From an uncultured Clostridia bacterium (GTDB lineage: Bacteria; Bacillota; Clostridia; Christensenellales; Aristaeellaceae), in NCBI GenBank assembly GCA_947565865.1, contig CANOHT010000005.1, positions 1 through 64,000 on the forward strand: a DNA stretch of 64,000 nt, read 5' to 3'. Below are positions 23,724-33,152 of the stretch, piece after piece (the stretch's first letter is position 1; every line of letters starts with the position of its first letter). The position numbers were made by a program, and so were the translations under genes. The notes under the pieces were generated by a model. That model saw nothing but the letters and a program-made list of their open reading frames with translations, did not search any database and was not told where the DNA came from.

Positions 23724-25040
23724 TTATTCCTCTTCCACCGCCAGCCGCTCAATCACATCGCTGTGCAGCTCAATCAGCTTGTCCACAAGCTCCTGGCAAT
23801 ACAGCCGATCCAGCCCCTCCAGCGCGGGGTCCGCCTCGATGCACGCCCGCAGCGCGCCCCGATCGCCCCCGGCAGCCTTCGCCGCCAGGCGGTTCGTCAA
23901 GTCAATCTCGCCGCAGATGTCGGCCAGCTCCCCCGGCAGCATTCGCCGCTGCGGTACAGGCTCGCCGCGCCTCAGCGCCAGCCCAGTCTCTATGATAGCT
24001 TCTTTGGGCAGCTGTGGCAACTCCCCACCATTCACCCGGGTGACGGCGGGCATGGTCAAATCCTCGCCCCGCAGCAGCGCCAGGGCCAGCCGCATCGGCC
24101 GGATGGGCGGCGCCTTCGACAGCAGCAGCAGCTGGGCCATCATGCCCTCTTTGTCCGCCGCGCCCTTCTCGCCCACGGTATTCATGTACAGAATGCGCTC
24201 CTTGCGGCGCTCCACCGTTTCCCCCAGTTCGGGGTTCTCCTCAGGGATAAAGTCCGGCTGGGCGGGCAGCCATTCCGCGTGGTCGGTCACATCGCCCACG
24301 GGCACCGCGCCATACCAGTCCAGCCAGCGCCGGGCCAGACGGCCGAATTCGCCCTCCGCCGTCAGCGCCTCCACCCTGGGCAGCAGTTCCTCTCCATCCC
24401 GGCGCAGGGACAGCAGAAACGCGAAGCCCGGCAGCCCCGCCGTATCGGCCTCGGCCTCATCCGCTTTAAAACCCAGCTTTTTGCAAATGCTGTCGATGCC
24501 GTTGGCGCCCCGCATGGGCGTGCGGCCCAGGCCGTAGCAGCGGAAGCCGCGGACAGTGAACATCGCCGTCACCCTCGCCATGGGCTGACCCAGGTTGATG
24601 ACCAGCGCGCCGGGACAATGCGCCGCCATGCTCTCGCACAGGGACAGCACATATTCTCCCTGGCGCAGGGTGTGCATCAGCCCGCCGACGCCACCGTTGA
24701 CACGGGCCTGATCCGTCAGGCCGGGATCGTCCTCCTCCGTGCCGGAAAGGGCCGCGCGATCCTGGTGAAACCGGGTAGCCGCCATGCAGTCCCCGGCGTA
24801 AATCACACAGTCCGCGCCAGTGAGCGCCTCCGCCCGGTCGCCGGTGACTTCCACCCGGCTTTCCAGGCCGCTGTGGACGCAGATCGCCTGACCATAGCGC
24901 CGCAGCACATCCTGCATGGCGGCGTTCCGCTCCTCCACAACCACCTCCGCCGCCTGACGGCCCGCGAACAGCAGATCCGTCAGCAGCGTGGGCAGCAGCG
25001 TGGGAATATCCTGGCCTATGAGCGCAAACTTCATCGTCAT
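23724..25040 (-). CDS. GH4-like NAD-binding protein lacking catalytic residues
   Basis: A 438-residue relative of family 4 glycosidases (6-phospho-glucosidases, galactosidases, galacturonidases), which use NAD and a metal held by Cys and His. The fold markers are present: KFALIG at the N-terminus, ALTGADCVIYAGD, GGVGGLMHTLRQ, CPGALVINLGQPMARVT. The key sites have changed: the usual asparagine-rich NP motif reads LGQP, the metal-binding GLCH reads YGLGRTP, and the GxNH loop reads AGLPGFAF. The enzyme is therefore probably not a classical GH4 hydrolase; it may bind a sugar or have a new reaction. I start at the ATG at 25040, after an AAAGG. It follows ileS by a 72-base gap on the same strand. 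Confidence 0.7.
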   Translation of the reverse strand: MTMKFALIGQDIPTLLPTLLTDLLFAGRQAAEVVVEERNAAMQDVLRRYGQAICVHSGLESRVEVTGDRAEALTGADCVIYAGDCMAATRFHQDRAALSGTEEDDPGLTDQARVNGGVGGLMHTLRQGEYVLSLCESMAAHCPGALVINLGQPMARVTAMFTVRGFRCYGLGRTPMRGANGIDSICKKLGFKADEAEADTAGLPGFAFLLSLRRDGEELLPRVEALTAEGEFGRLARRWLDWYGAVPVGDVTDHAEWLPAQPDFIPEENPELGETVERRKERILYMNTVGEKGAADKEGMMAQLLLLSKAPPIRPMRLALALLRGEDLTMPAVTRVNGGELPQLPKEAIIETGLALRRGEPVPQRRMLPGELADICGEIDLTNRLAAKAAGGDRGALRACIEADPALEGLDRLYCQELVDKLIELHSDVIERLAVEEE

Positions 25041-25112
25041 CGCCCGCCTTTCCGTCATCATGGGGTACAGACAGCTCGCCCCTGCGTCGCGCAGGCGCAG
25101 GGGCAGCCGGAA

Positions 25113-28100
25113 TCAATCGCGATGAACGCGGATGGCCAGCACAGCCTTCTGGCCGTTGATGTTCCATTCCTTGGCGGTGAAGGTGTCGTCCGCCTCGGCC
25201 CGCGCCACGCTCAGGGCCAGGGTGCCGCTCCGGATCATCCCGATACCAGCTTGAATGGCATCGGCAAGCACATCGCCGCAGGCAAAGCACACGTCGATGC
25301 GATCCGTCACCTCAAACCCGGCCTCCTTGCGCATGGTCTGCAGCTTGGAGATCACCTCCCGGGCATAGCCCTCGTTGATAAGCGCCTCGGTGAGGTTGGT
25401 ATCCAGCACCACGGTCACGCCCTTGTCCTCCAGGGCGGTGAAGCCTGGCTTCTGCATGGGCTCGGTCAGCACGTCGCCGCCCGCCAGCTCAATGGGGGTA
25501 CCCTCGATATCGAAGGTCACGGTTTCGCCCCGGGCGAAGGCGTCCACCACCTCGTTGCCGTCCATGGCGGCCAAATGCTGGCCGATCTTGCCCAGGAGCT
25601 TGCCATACTTCGGGCCCAGGGTGCGCATCTGCGGCTTCAGCCTATAAGTGGTGAAATCCCGGGCGGAATCGGTAAAGACGACCTCCTTCACGTTCAGCTC
25701 GTCCTCGCAGAGGGCCTGATAAGCCTCGGTGAAGGCCGCGCCCTTGACATAGAGCCGCGCGGCGGGCTGGCGAACCTTCATATTGGCGGTGCTGCGGCAG
25801 GCGCGGCCCAGCTGAACCACCTCCAGCAGCGCCTCCATCTGCTCTTCCATGTCCTTATCCACCACGGTCGGATCGGCGGTGGGGAAATCGCACAGGTGCA
25901 CCGATTCGATGGCTCCTGGCACGTTGTTGACCACCAGGTTCTGATAGATTTCCTCGGCCATGAAGGGCACAAAGGGCGCGATGACCTTGCTCAGCGTCAC
26001 CAGCACATGATACAGCGCAGCAAAGGCGGCTTCCTTGTCGCCAGCCATGCCCTTGCCCCAGAAGCGCTCGCGGCCCCGGCGTACATACCAGTTGGACAAT
26101 TCATCCACAAAGTCCTGGATAGCCATGGCGGGCTCAGAGATGCGGTAGGCCGCCAGATCCTCGTCCACCTTGGCGATCAGGCTGTTCAGCCTGGACAGAA
26201 TCCACTTGTCCATCAGGCTCAGCTCCACCTTGTCGAGGGGGTGAGCCAGGGGATCGAAGCCATCGATCTGGGCGTACATGGTGAAGAAGGCGTACACATT
26301 CTGCAGCGTAGCCAGGAACTTCCGCTGCCCCTCCTGCACGGCCTCATCGGAGAAGCGCTTGGGCAGCCAGGGAGCGGCGGTGGTATAGAAGTACCAGCGC
26401 AGGGCGTCCGCGCCAAACTTGTCCAGCGCGTCAAAGGGGTTCACCACGTTGCCCAGGTGCTTGGACATCTTCCGGCCCTCCGCGTCCTGCACATGGCCCA
26501 GCACGATGCAGTTTTCAAAGGGGGCCTTATCAAACAGCAGGGTAGAAATGGCCTCCAGGGTATAGAACCACCCGCGGGTCTGATCCACGGCCTCGGAGAT
26601 GAAATTGGCTGGGAAATGCGCCTCAAACTGCTCCTTGTTCTCAAAGGGATAATGCCACTGGGCAAAGGGCATGGAGCCGGAATCGTACCAGCAGTCGATG
26701 ACCTCCTTCACCCGGTGCATCTCCTTGCCGCAGTGGGGGCAGCGGATGGTCACGGCGTCGATGAAGGGCCGGTGGAGTTCGATGCGCTCGCCGGGATCGT
26801 TGATGGCCATCTCCCGCAGCTCCTGCCGGGAGCCGATCACATGCAGATGACCGTCCTCACACTGCCACACGGGCAGGGGCGTACCCCAGTAGCGCTCCCG
26901 GGAAAGGCCCCAATCGTGAACGTTCTCCAGCCAAGTGCCCATGCGGCCTTCCTTGATGTTCTCAGGCATCCAGTTGATGGTGCGGTTGTTGCGCACCAGG
27001 TTATCCCGCAGGGCCGTCATCTTGATGAACCAGGTAGGCCGGGCGTAGTACAGCAGGGGCGTATCGCAGCGCCAGCAGAAGGGATAATCATGGGTAAAGG
27101 GCACGGCGGCGAAGAGCAGTCCCCGCTCCTTCAGGTCATCCAGCACCAGGGGATCAGCCTTTTTCACAAATACGCCAGGCCACTTGGTATCCTCGGTCAT
27201 GCAGCCCTGATTGTCCACCAGGTTGATGAAGCCGATGCCGTTCTCCCGGCAGACGCGGTTATCGTCCTCGCCAAAGGCGGGGGCGATATGCACGATGCCG
27301 GAGCCGTCCTCCATGGTCACATAATCATCGCAGACCACGCGCCAGGCGTCCTTCACCTTGCCCTCGGCAAAGTCGAACAGCGGCTCATAGGCCATGCCTT
27401 CCAGGGCCTTGCCGGGCATTGTCCCGACAACGCTGACCTCCTTGCCCGCGAAGACCTTCTCCACCAGGGCCTGGGCCATGATGTAGGTGTCGCCCTCCGC
27501 CGTCAGCCGGACGTAGGTGTGACCGGGGTTGACGCACAGGGCCAGGTTGGAGGGCAGGGTCCACGGGGTGGTGGTCCAGGCCAGGAGGTAGGTATTTTCC
27601 TCGCCCTTGACGCGGAAGCGCACAAAGGCCGAAACCTCCTTGACGTTCTTGTAGCCCTGGGCCACCTCATGGCTGGACAGGGCGGTGCCGCAGCGGGGGC
27701 AGTAGGGCACGATCTTGTGGCCCTGGTAAAGCAGCCCCTTGTCGAAGATGCGCTTGAGGCTCCACCACTCGGACTCGATGTAGTCATCCTCATAGGTGAT
27801 GTAGGGATGCTCCATGTCCACCCAGTAGCCCACCTGGTCGGACATCTTTTCCCACTCGTGCAGGTACTTCCACACGCTCTTCTTGCACTCGCCAATGAAC
27901 GGTTCAATGCCGTATTGTTCAATTTGCGGCTTGCCGTCCAGGCCCAGCACCTTTTCGACTTCCAGCTCCACAGGCAGGCCGTGCGTGTCCCAGCCGGCCT
28001 TGCGCAGAACATTCTGCCCCTTCATGGTGTGGTAGCGAGGGATCAAATCCTTGATGACGCGGGTCTCGATGTGGCCGATATGAGGCTTGCCGTTGGCCGT

Positions 28101-28244
28101 GGGCGGGCCGTCGAAGAAGGTGAAGGTCTCGCTGCCCTCGCGGTGATGGAAGGACTTGCGGATGATGTCCTTCTCCTTCCACAGGCGGGTGATTTCCGCC
28201 TCCCGGGCCGGGAAATTCATGTCCGTGGCAACCTTGTTGTACAT
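25113..28244 (-). CDS. ileS: Isoleucine-tRNA ligase
   Basis: A 1043-residue cytosolic class Ia synthetase charging tRNA-Ile. The HIGH-type signature is in GKPHIGHIETR, the KMSKS-type signature is KMSKH in GRKMSKHLGN, and the editing domain includes WTTTPWTLPSN with the VHIAPAFGEDD segment. Cys pairs in YCPRCG and IRCPHCG are probable zinc contacts. Length and the KMSKH form fit the IleS2 type found in Clostridia and eukaryotes, which in other species is linked to mupirocin tolerance. Start ATG follows AGGAGG by eight bases; upstream in-frame starts lie in the T-box leader. Expression is under T-box control (28290-28560). Confidence 0.97.
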   Translation of the reverse strand: MYNKVATDMNFPAREAEITRLWKEKDIIRKSFHHREGSETFTFFDGPPTANGKPHIGHIETRVIKDLIPRYHTMKGQNVLRKAGWDTHGLPVELEVEKVLGLDGKPQIEQYGIEPFIGECKKSVWKYLHEWEKMSDQVGYWVDMEHPYITYEDDYIESEWWSLKRIFDKGLLYQGHKIVPYCPRCGTALSSHEVAQGYKNVKEVSAFVRFRVKGEENTYLLAWTTTPWTLPSNLALCVNPGHTYVRLTAEGDTYIMAQALVEKVFAGKEVSVVGTMPGKALEGMAYEPLFDFAEGKVKDAWRVVCDDYVTMEDGSGIVHIAPAFGEDDNRVCRENGIGFINLVDNQGCMTEDTKWPGVFVKKADPLVLDDLKERGLLFAAVPFTHDYPFCWRCDTPLLYYARPTWFIKMTALRDNLVRNNRTINWMPENIKEGRMGTWLENVHDWGLSRERYWGTPLPVWQCEDGHLHVIGSRQELREMAINDPGERIELHRPFIDAVTIRCPHCGKEMHRVKEVIDCWYDSGSMPFAQWHYPFENKEQFEAHFPANFISEAVDQTRGWFYTLEAISTLLFDKAPFENCIVLGHVQDAEGRKMSKHLGNVVNPFDALDKFGADALRWYFYTTAAPWLPKRFSDEAVQEGQRKFLATLQNVYAFFTMYAQIDGFDPLAHPLDKVELSLMDKWILSRLNSLIAKVDEDLAAYRISEPAMAIQDFVDELSNWYVRRGRERFWGKGMAGDKEAAFAALYHVLVTLSKVIAPFVPFMAEEIYQNLVVNNVPGAIESVHLCDFPTADPTVVDKDMEEQMEALLEVVQLGRACRSTANMKVRQPAARLYVKGAAFTEAYQALCEDELNVKEVVFTDSARDFTTYRLKPQMRTLGPKYGKLLGKIGQHLAAMDGNEVVDAFARGETVTFDIEGTPIELAGGDVLTEPMQKPGFTALEDKGVTVVLDTNLTEALINEGYAREVISKLQTMRKEAGFEVTDRIDVCFACGDVLADAIQAGIGMIRSGTLALSVARAEADDTFTAKEWNINGQKAVLAIRVHRD

Positions 28245-28289
28245 GGTAACGCCTCCTGTCTTGGTGGAAGTCATGGGAGCGGAAGCCTT

Positions 28290-28560
28290 CAGCATAGAAA
28301 AATCCGCCCCAGGAAAGCTCTTCTGGGACGGATGTATCAAATCCGCGGTACCACCCAAGTTGACGGCTCAATGCCGCCCTCTTTGCGCAGGAACCCTCCT
28401 GCCGCCCTGTATCGGGAGCGCCCGGGCAGCCCTGATAGGTCAGGCCGCCTCACTCCGGGGTGATCCGCGCCGGAATTTCCCCGCCGGACTCGCACCATCC
28501 TCCGGCTCGCTTGCGGGAAACCTTTCCGCCGCCGTCCCCATCATGGTGAACGTTGGCATA
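28290..28560 (-). promoter_or_regulatory. T-box leader (isoleucine) of ileS
   Basis: The reverse strand carries the conserved T-box antiterminator sequence GGGTGGTACCGCGG about 100 bases before ileS. Further upstream the specifier region CGCGGATCACCCCGGAGTGAGG includes ATC, an isoleucine codon, followed by the AGTGA element typical of Stem I. Uncharged tRNA-Ile would pair with ATC and the antiterminator and allow read-through; charged tRNA leaves the terminator at 28297-28332 formed. Codon and gene agree, which makes the assignment secure. Confidence 0.92.
28297..28332 (-). terminator. T-box-controlled terminator
   Basis: Reverse-strand TCCGTCCCAG and CTGGGGCGGA form a stem followed by TTTTT, directly downstream of the antiterminator sequence. 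Confidence 0.88.
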
Positions 28561-28566
28561 CATTAT

Positions 28567-28594
28567 ATTATAGCGGGATTTGCGGAAATTTCAA
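28567..28594 (-). promoter_or_regulatory. Sigma-A promoter for T-box-ileS
   Basis: Reverse-strand TTGAAA and TATAAT separated by 16 bases. Transcription would begin near 28560, at the start of the T-box leader. Confidence 0.78.
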
Positions 28595-28622
28595 GGGGGA
28601 ATTTACGCCCGGGGACGGGTTG

Positions 28623-29633
28623 TTACGACATGAGAATCGCTTCGATCTGCGCAAGCTCCTCGGCGGTGAAGGGCGCAGCGTCCAACGCCTTCACATTCTC
28701 GATGATCTGGGAGGGTCGGCTCGCACCGATGAGCGCGGTGGTAACCACCTCGTCGCGCAGCACCCACGCCAGAGCCATCTGGCTCAGCGCCTGACCGCGC
28801 CGGCTCGCGATTTCGTTCAGCGCGCACACCTTGGCGATCTTCTCCTCCGTGATGTCGGAGGGCTTGAGGTAGCGAGGATCATGGGCGGCGCGGGAATCGG
28901 CCGGGATGCCGCCAATGTACTTGGTGGTCAGCAAACCGTTCTGCAGCGGCGCGAAGCAGATGCAGCCGATGCCCTCCCGGCGGAGCACATCCTGCAGGCT
29001 GCCAGCGCCCTCCATGGGCCGCTCGATCCAGCGGTTAAACATCGAATAGCTGGGCTGGTGAATGAGCAGATGGGTGCCCAGGGAGCCCAGCGCCTTGACC
29101 ATCGCCTCGGTCTGCACGGCGTTGTAGTTGGAGATGCCAACGTAAAGCGCCTTGCCGCTGCGCAGGATCTGCTCCAGCGCGCCCGCGGTCTCCTCGATGG
29201 GCGTTTCAGGATCAGGGCGGTGGTGGTAGAAGATGTCCACATACTCCACATTCATGCGCTTCAGGCTCTGATTCAGGCTGGCGATCAGATACTTGCGGCT
29301 GCCAAAATCGCCATAGGGGCCTTCCCACATGTCGTAACCGGCCTTGGTGGAAAGGATCAGCTCGTCGCGGTGAGGCATCCAGTCGCGCATCATATGCATG
29401 CCGAAGTTGCGCTCGGCCTCACCGTAGGGCGGGCCGTAGTTGTTGGCCAGGTCGAAGTGGGTAATGCCGTTGTCAAAGGCAGTGCGCAGCAATTCCTGCT
29501 GGACGCCGAAGGGGGTGATGCTGCCAAAGTTGTGCCACAGGCCCAGGGAGATGACCGGCAGCTTCAGGCCGCTTCTCCCGCAGCGGCGGTAGGTCATGGA
29601 TGCGTAACGGTTGTCGGCAGGGATGTAGGTCAT
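28623..29633 (-). CDS. Aldo/keto reductase (L-glyceraldehyde-3-phosphate reductase type)
   Basis: A 336-residue NADPH-dependent TIM-barrel reductase. FDLANNYGPPYGEAE contains the catalytic Asp and Tyr, STKAGYDMW the Lys, and FYHHRPDP the His; GASRPSQIIENV is the cofactor-binding end. The N-terminal YRRCGRSGLKLPVISLGLW and overall length match the YghZ/GprA branch, which reduces L-glyceraldehyde 3-phosphate and other aldehydes. The ATG overlaps the stop of the DUF4340 gene (ATGA), so it is translated as the last gene of the ABC exporter operon, an odd pairing. A true metabolic link to the exporter is not evident. Confidence 0.88.
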   Translation of the reverse strand: MTYIPADNRYASMTYRRCGRSGLKLPVISLGLWHNFGSITPFGVQQELLRTAFDNGITHFDLANNYGPPYGEAERNFGMHMMRDWMPHRDELILSTKAGYDMWEGPYGDFGSRKYLIASLNQSLKRMNVEYVDIFYHHRPDPETPIEETAGALEQILRSGKALYVGISNYNAVQTEAMVKALGSLGTHLLIHQPSYSMFNRWIERPMEGAGSLQDVLRREGIGCICFAPLQNGLLTTKYIGGIPADSRAAHDPRYLKPSDITEEKIAKVCALNEIASRRGQALSQMALAWVLRDEVVTTALIGASRPSQIIENVKALDAAPFTAEELAQIEAILMS

Positions 29634-31012
29634 GGTTCTTCCTCCTCCAATGTCAATATGGTTTCAATGAGCGCATCGGTTTTGGCGCGCGACAGCAGGA
29701 AGCAGGCGCATCCGTCACGGATAATCAGGTCGAAGGATTCGTCGTATTCGGCAATGGTCAGCGTCCATTGCCCGCCCTCCCGAAAGGTATATTCCAGCTG
29801 CAGCCGCGCTTCCCCTGCTTTTTCCGGCGAGGGCACATACCGCTCAATCAACAGACCGATCATCTGCTGATAGACCGGCACAAAGCGTTCCTCGCTCAGC
29901 GCGCGCCCCTCCAGCTGGTAGCTGCCCGAGGGCTGGTCCACATCAAAGCGCAAGGTTCTGTCCGGGGTACGCACGCTGACGGCGGAAAGCTGACTGAGCA
30001 TGACCAGCCCCGGCAGCTGCTCCGCCAGGTAAGGCACGGTGAGGCTGCGCAGGAAGGAGAGCGCGTCGGCGTCGATGGTATACACGGCCCTGTCCTCGTT
30101 GACGCGGAGGGTGCGGACATCCCCGGCCTGGCCCAGGGTCAGGCGCGTCCGCACATGATCCTCCAGGGTAATCACCGCCAGCGGCTCGTCAAGCCCCCAG
30201 TCCGCGTCCGTTCCGTCCAGGGCGGCCAGTCCCGTGGGGCGGATGTTTTCCAGCGCCAGATACACCTGGGCGGCGCGTTCCGAATTGGCCGGGTAGTGAA
30301 TGGGGGTGGTCAGCTCCACCATGGTATTGAAGGGATTGGCCTGGGTCACGCGGGCAATGGTGATGGTTTCTTCGCCCGGGCGCTGAATGGCGGCGACATT
30401 CAGCGTCTGCGCTGTGAAATAAGCCGACAGATCCGGCAGCGCGTACAGCGCCTGCTTCCCGGCGGCGAGGGTGCGTCCCAGGGCGTTGTTGACCACATAC
30501 ACGTCAGGATCGCCTTCCACGGCGGCGTACCAGCCCTCGCCCGTGGGGGTGGGATCGCCCAGGTGAAGCGTCAGCGTGGTCTGATCCTGATAGTTAAAGC
30601 AGGCCGTGAGCGACCGGTCGTCAATGCCGTATTCGCTCTGCGCGCCCTCCAGCCTGCGCCTTGCCAGAACCGAGGAGCCGATGGCCAGCAAATCACGGGC
30701 GGCGTTGGCGTCCAGGGCCGCGTCCTCGCCGTCCAGCCGATACTGACCGTTTTCCTCCAGCAGCGTGAAGCCCTCGCCGCCCTGGGTGATGGCAACGCTG
30801 ACCGGCGTACCCCTCCCCTCGGGGATCAGCTGCTTAAAGGATGCGGAACCGGCGGACGCCGCGGTCTTTTCAGGTACGCGCGCCTCCGGGGCAAGCAGGC
30901 AGCCCACAAAAAAGGCAAGGCTCACCGCCAGCGCCGCCAGCACGAGAGACGGCCGCTCCGGCGCTTTTCTCAGCGGGTGCGCGCTTCCCGGTCGAACAGG
31001 CTTTCCGCTCAC
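29630..31012 (-). CDS. DUF4340-type protein of Gld-like ABC operon
   Basis: About 460 residues: one N-terminal membrane anchor (VLAALAVSLAFFVGCLLA), then an extracytoplasmic region of repeated beta-rich modules, for example YRLDGEDAALDANAARDLLA and LTLHLGDPTPTGEGWYA. This arrangement matches DUF4340 proteins, which accompany GldG-type ABC components. The GTG at 31012 overlaps the stop of the GldG-like gene (GTGA) and has AGGAGG eight bases upstream; earlier starts would run inside the preceding gene. It probably sits on the outer face of the membrane with GldG. The molecular role is unknown. Confidence 0.75.
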   Translation of the reverse strand: MSGKPVRPGSAHPLRKAPERPSLVLAALAVSLAFFVGCLLAPEARVPEKTAASAGSASFKQLIPEGRGTPVSVAITQGGEGFTLLEENGQYRLDGEDAALDANAARDLLAIGSSVLARRRLEGAQSEYGIDDRSLTACFNYQDQTTLTLHLGDPTPTGEGWYAAVEGDPDVYVVNNALGRTLAAGKQALYALPDLSAYFTAQTLNVAAIQRPGEETITIARVTQANPFNTMVELTTPIHYPANSERAAQVYLALENIRPTGLAALDGTDADWGLDEPLAVITLEDHVRTRLTLGQAGDVRTLRVNEDRAVYTIDADALSFLRSLTVPYLAEQLPGLVMLSQLSAVSVRTPDRTLRFDVDQPSGSYQLEGRALSEERFVPVYQQMIGLLIERYVPSPEKAGEARLQLEYTFREGGQWTLTIAEYDESFDLIIRDGCACFLLSRAKTDALIETILTLEEEEP

Positions 31013-32427
31013 TTTTTTCGCCTCCTGATCAGCACGACGGTTCCCAGCAGCATGCAAAGCACGGGCAGCGCCAGCACGGTAGCCACCACGCGCCAGCTTT
31101 CCTGGGCGGTCAGCGCGGGCATGGAATCATCATTGAGCATACGCACGGGCACATTCTGCTGGCTTTCCCGCTGGGCCAGGTAGTCCATCAGGCTAATCGT
31201 CAGGTCCAGATTGTAGGTGGAATTGAGCAGGCTGTTATCCACCAGCGTGTACAGGCTGCCCATCAGCACCATGCGCGACTCCGCCTCGTCCTCCCAGCGG
31301 CTGACGCTGACGGCCAACTGCTGTGCGCCTCGTGGCATGCTGCTGTCCCAGGCCGTGGAATCGCTGGTCAGGGGACACAGATAGGCCAGGTCGGAGGTGG
31401 ACAGGAGCGTTTCGTAGGTACAGCCCGACAAGGGGATTTCCGGCCCGGCAATGGCCCGCGCCCCCGGAAGGATAACGCGCTGTCCCTCCTGCATGGCCTT
31501 GAGGGCTTCGCTGTCACGGTTGACGGCGGGCATCAGGTACAGCGGCGAATTCATCCAGTACGCTGTCCGGCGCTCATCCTCCACCACCATGCCCGCCTCG
31601 AAGGACAGGGAAAACCGGCGGGCGATTTCGGCAACGTTCGGCAGGGAGGTCATGTCCAGGCTCGCGTCCAGGGCCAGCAGCAGCCGTCCGCCTTGGCGCA
31701 GGAAGCTCTCCAGCGCCTCGGACTCCTCCTGCGTCAGGTCGCGCGCGGGAGACAGGATCAGCAGGACATCGCCGCTTTGCAGGGTATCGTCCTGAAGCAG
31801 CGACGTTTCGCCCACGCCGTAGTTTTCTTCCTTCAGCCGGTTCACCAGCTGGACGCAGCTGCTCATGCCGGCCTCGCCGTGCCCGGTGAGAAACCAAACC
31901 TGCTTGCGATCGCCGTCGGTGACGGTGCGGATGGCCCCTGTGATTTTTCGCTCGGCAGCAAGCCCGGTCACGGTATAGCTGCCGTCCGCCTTCATCTGAT
32001 AGGCGTACAGCTCGGACGCACCGATGACGACGCTGCGGGAATCGTCCTCACTGGCGATGATGACGGAGCCCTCGGCGATGCTCTTGCCGGATTCGGCATA
32101 CGCGCGGATCCGCCCGGGTTCGGCAATGGGATCAATGGTATCCATGGCGACGCGGCCCGAGCGCGCGTAGCTGGCCGCCAGGGTTTCCAGCATCCGGCGG
32201 GTTTCCGAGTCAGTTTCCGCCCGGAACACCAGGTGCATGCCGACGGTCTCCTCCAGCGCGGCAAGGGTTTGCTCCGTGCCCTCGCTCAGCCGCGTCAGCT
32301 GATCGGGGTTCAGATCCCAGACCACGCCCCCGCGGTTTTCAAGCACATACAGTCCGGCGCATACCAGGATGACGCACAAAAGCGCCGCGGCCGTCCGCAT
32401 CGGCACGGAAAAACGAAAGGCTTTCAT
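31009..32427 (-). CDS. GldG-like ABC transporter auxiliary protein
   Basis: A 472-residue protein with a membrane helix at each end (TAALLCVILVCAGLYVLEN and VLALPVLCMLLGTVVLIRRR) and a large extracytoplasmic part between them. The part includes VWFLTGHGEAGMSSC and DVLLILSPARDLTQEE, matching the ABC-type uncharacterised transport domain of GldG. In flavobacteria GldA/F/G serve gliding; in Clostridia similar sets occur without gliding and export or wall functions are assumed. ATG at 32427 follows AAGGAGG. It begins six bases after the permease stop codon in the same operon. Confidence 0.82.
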   Translation of the reverse strand: MKAFRFSVPMRTAAALLCVILVCAGLYVLENRGGVVWDLNPDQLTRLSEGTEQTLAALEETVGMHLVFRAETDSETRRMLETLAASYARSGRVAMDTIDPIAEPGRIRAYAESGKSIAEGSVIIASEDDSRSVVIGASELYAYQMKADGSYTVTGLAAERKITGAIRTVTDGDRKQVWFLTGHGEAGMSSCVQLVNRLKEENYGVGETSLLQDDTLQSGDVLLILSPARDLTQEESEALESFLRQGGRLLLALDASLDMTSLPNVAEIARRFSLSFEAGMVVEDERRTAYWMNSPLYLMPAVNRDSEALKAMQEGQRVILPGARAIAGPEIPLSGCTYETLLSTSDLAYLCPLTSDSTAWDSSMPRGAQQLAVSVSRWEDEAESRMVLMGSLYTLVDNSLLNSTYNLDLTISLMDYLAQRESQQNVPVRMLNDDSMPALTAQESWRVVATVLALPVLCMLLGTVVLIRRRKK

Positions 32428-32432
32428 ACGGC

Positions 32433-33152
32433 TTACCTCCTTTTGCATTTGCGGCGCGTCAGCACACAGACGGTGGCGCTAAGCAGCAGCGCGGAGAAAA
32501 GCAGAAAGTAGCCGATGTCCGTGGGGTAGACGACCCCGCTGGCGATTTGCGCATAATGCCGGTTGAGCGCAACGCTTCGCAGCAGCGCGGGCAAAAATGG
32601 AAGGAACGGCGTCACCAGCGTGGCGGAGGACATCTCGATCAGCTGGAGCAGCATGTTCACCGCCAGCGTCAGGATGGCGGCGGTGATCTGACTGTCCGCC
32701 AGCGAGCTCACCAGCAGACCCACGGCCACATAGCAGCCGCCCAGCAGCAGAAAGGCCAGATAGTGCGCCAGTACCATCCCCCAGGAAAGCGGAACCCGCA
32801 GGGCAAGGATCAGCACATACAGCCCGGTGCCTGCCAGCGATGCGCACAGCACACCCATGGCCGCCAGATACTTGCCCAGCACCACCCGGGTGAGGGCGGT
32901 GGGCGCGCAGTAGTACAGCTGATCCGTTTTCTGACGGCGCTCCTCGCTGAAAAGGCGCATGGTCAGCAGCGGCCCAATCAGCATGAACAGGTAGCTGAGG
33001 TTGCCAAAGAGCGAGGAAAGATCTGCTGAGGCGGCCAGGATGTTGTACAGCAGGAAGAATGCCGCGCCAAGCAGCCAGAAGATGGCAATGAACACATAGC
33101 CCGTGGGTATCGCGAAATAGGAGCGCCACTCCTTTTGAATCACGCTTCGCAC
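32433..33152 (-). CDS. ABC-2 type permease, GldF-like
   Basis: A 239-residue integral membrane protein with six predicted helices, typical of ABC-2 exporters: IPTGYVFIAIFWLLGAAFF at the start, LFSEERRQKTDQLYYCAP as the cytoplasmic coupling loop, and ICVLTRRKC-type basic residues at the end. It begins at a GTG seven bases after GGGGAGG, overlapping the ATPase gene by 13 bases. With the ATPase it would form the transport channel; GldG and DUF4340 proteins would attach on the outside. Confidence 0.87.
   Translation of the reverse strand: MRSVIQKEWRSYFAIPTGYVFIAIFWLLGAAFFLLYNILAASADLSSLFGNLSYLFMLIGPLLTMRLFSEERRQKTDQLYYCAPTALTRVVLGKYLAAMGVLCASLAGTGLYVLILALRVPLSWGMVLAHYLAFLLLGGCYVAVGLLVSSLADSQITAAILTLAVNMLLQLIEMSSATLVTPFLPFLPALLRSVALNRHYAQIASGVVYPTDIGYFLLFSALLLSATVCVLTRRKCKRR

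Noticed and set aside
23454..28463. A very long open frame on the forward strand opposite ileS and the GH4-like gene
   Set aside because: It is the antisense of well supported genes in a GC-rich genome with few stops in that frame; there is no ribosome binding site and the product is low-complexity His/Gly/Gln/Leu-rich.
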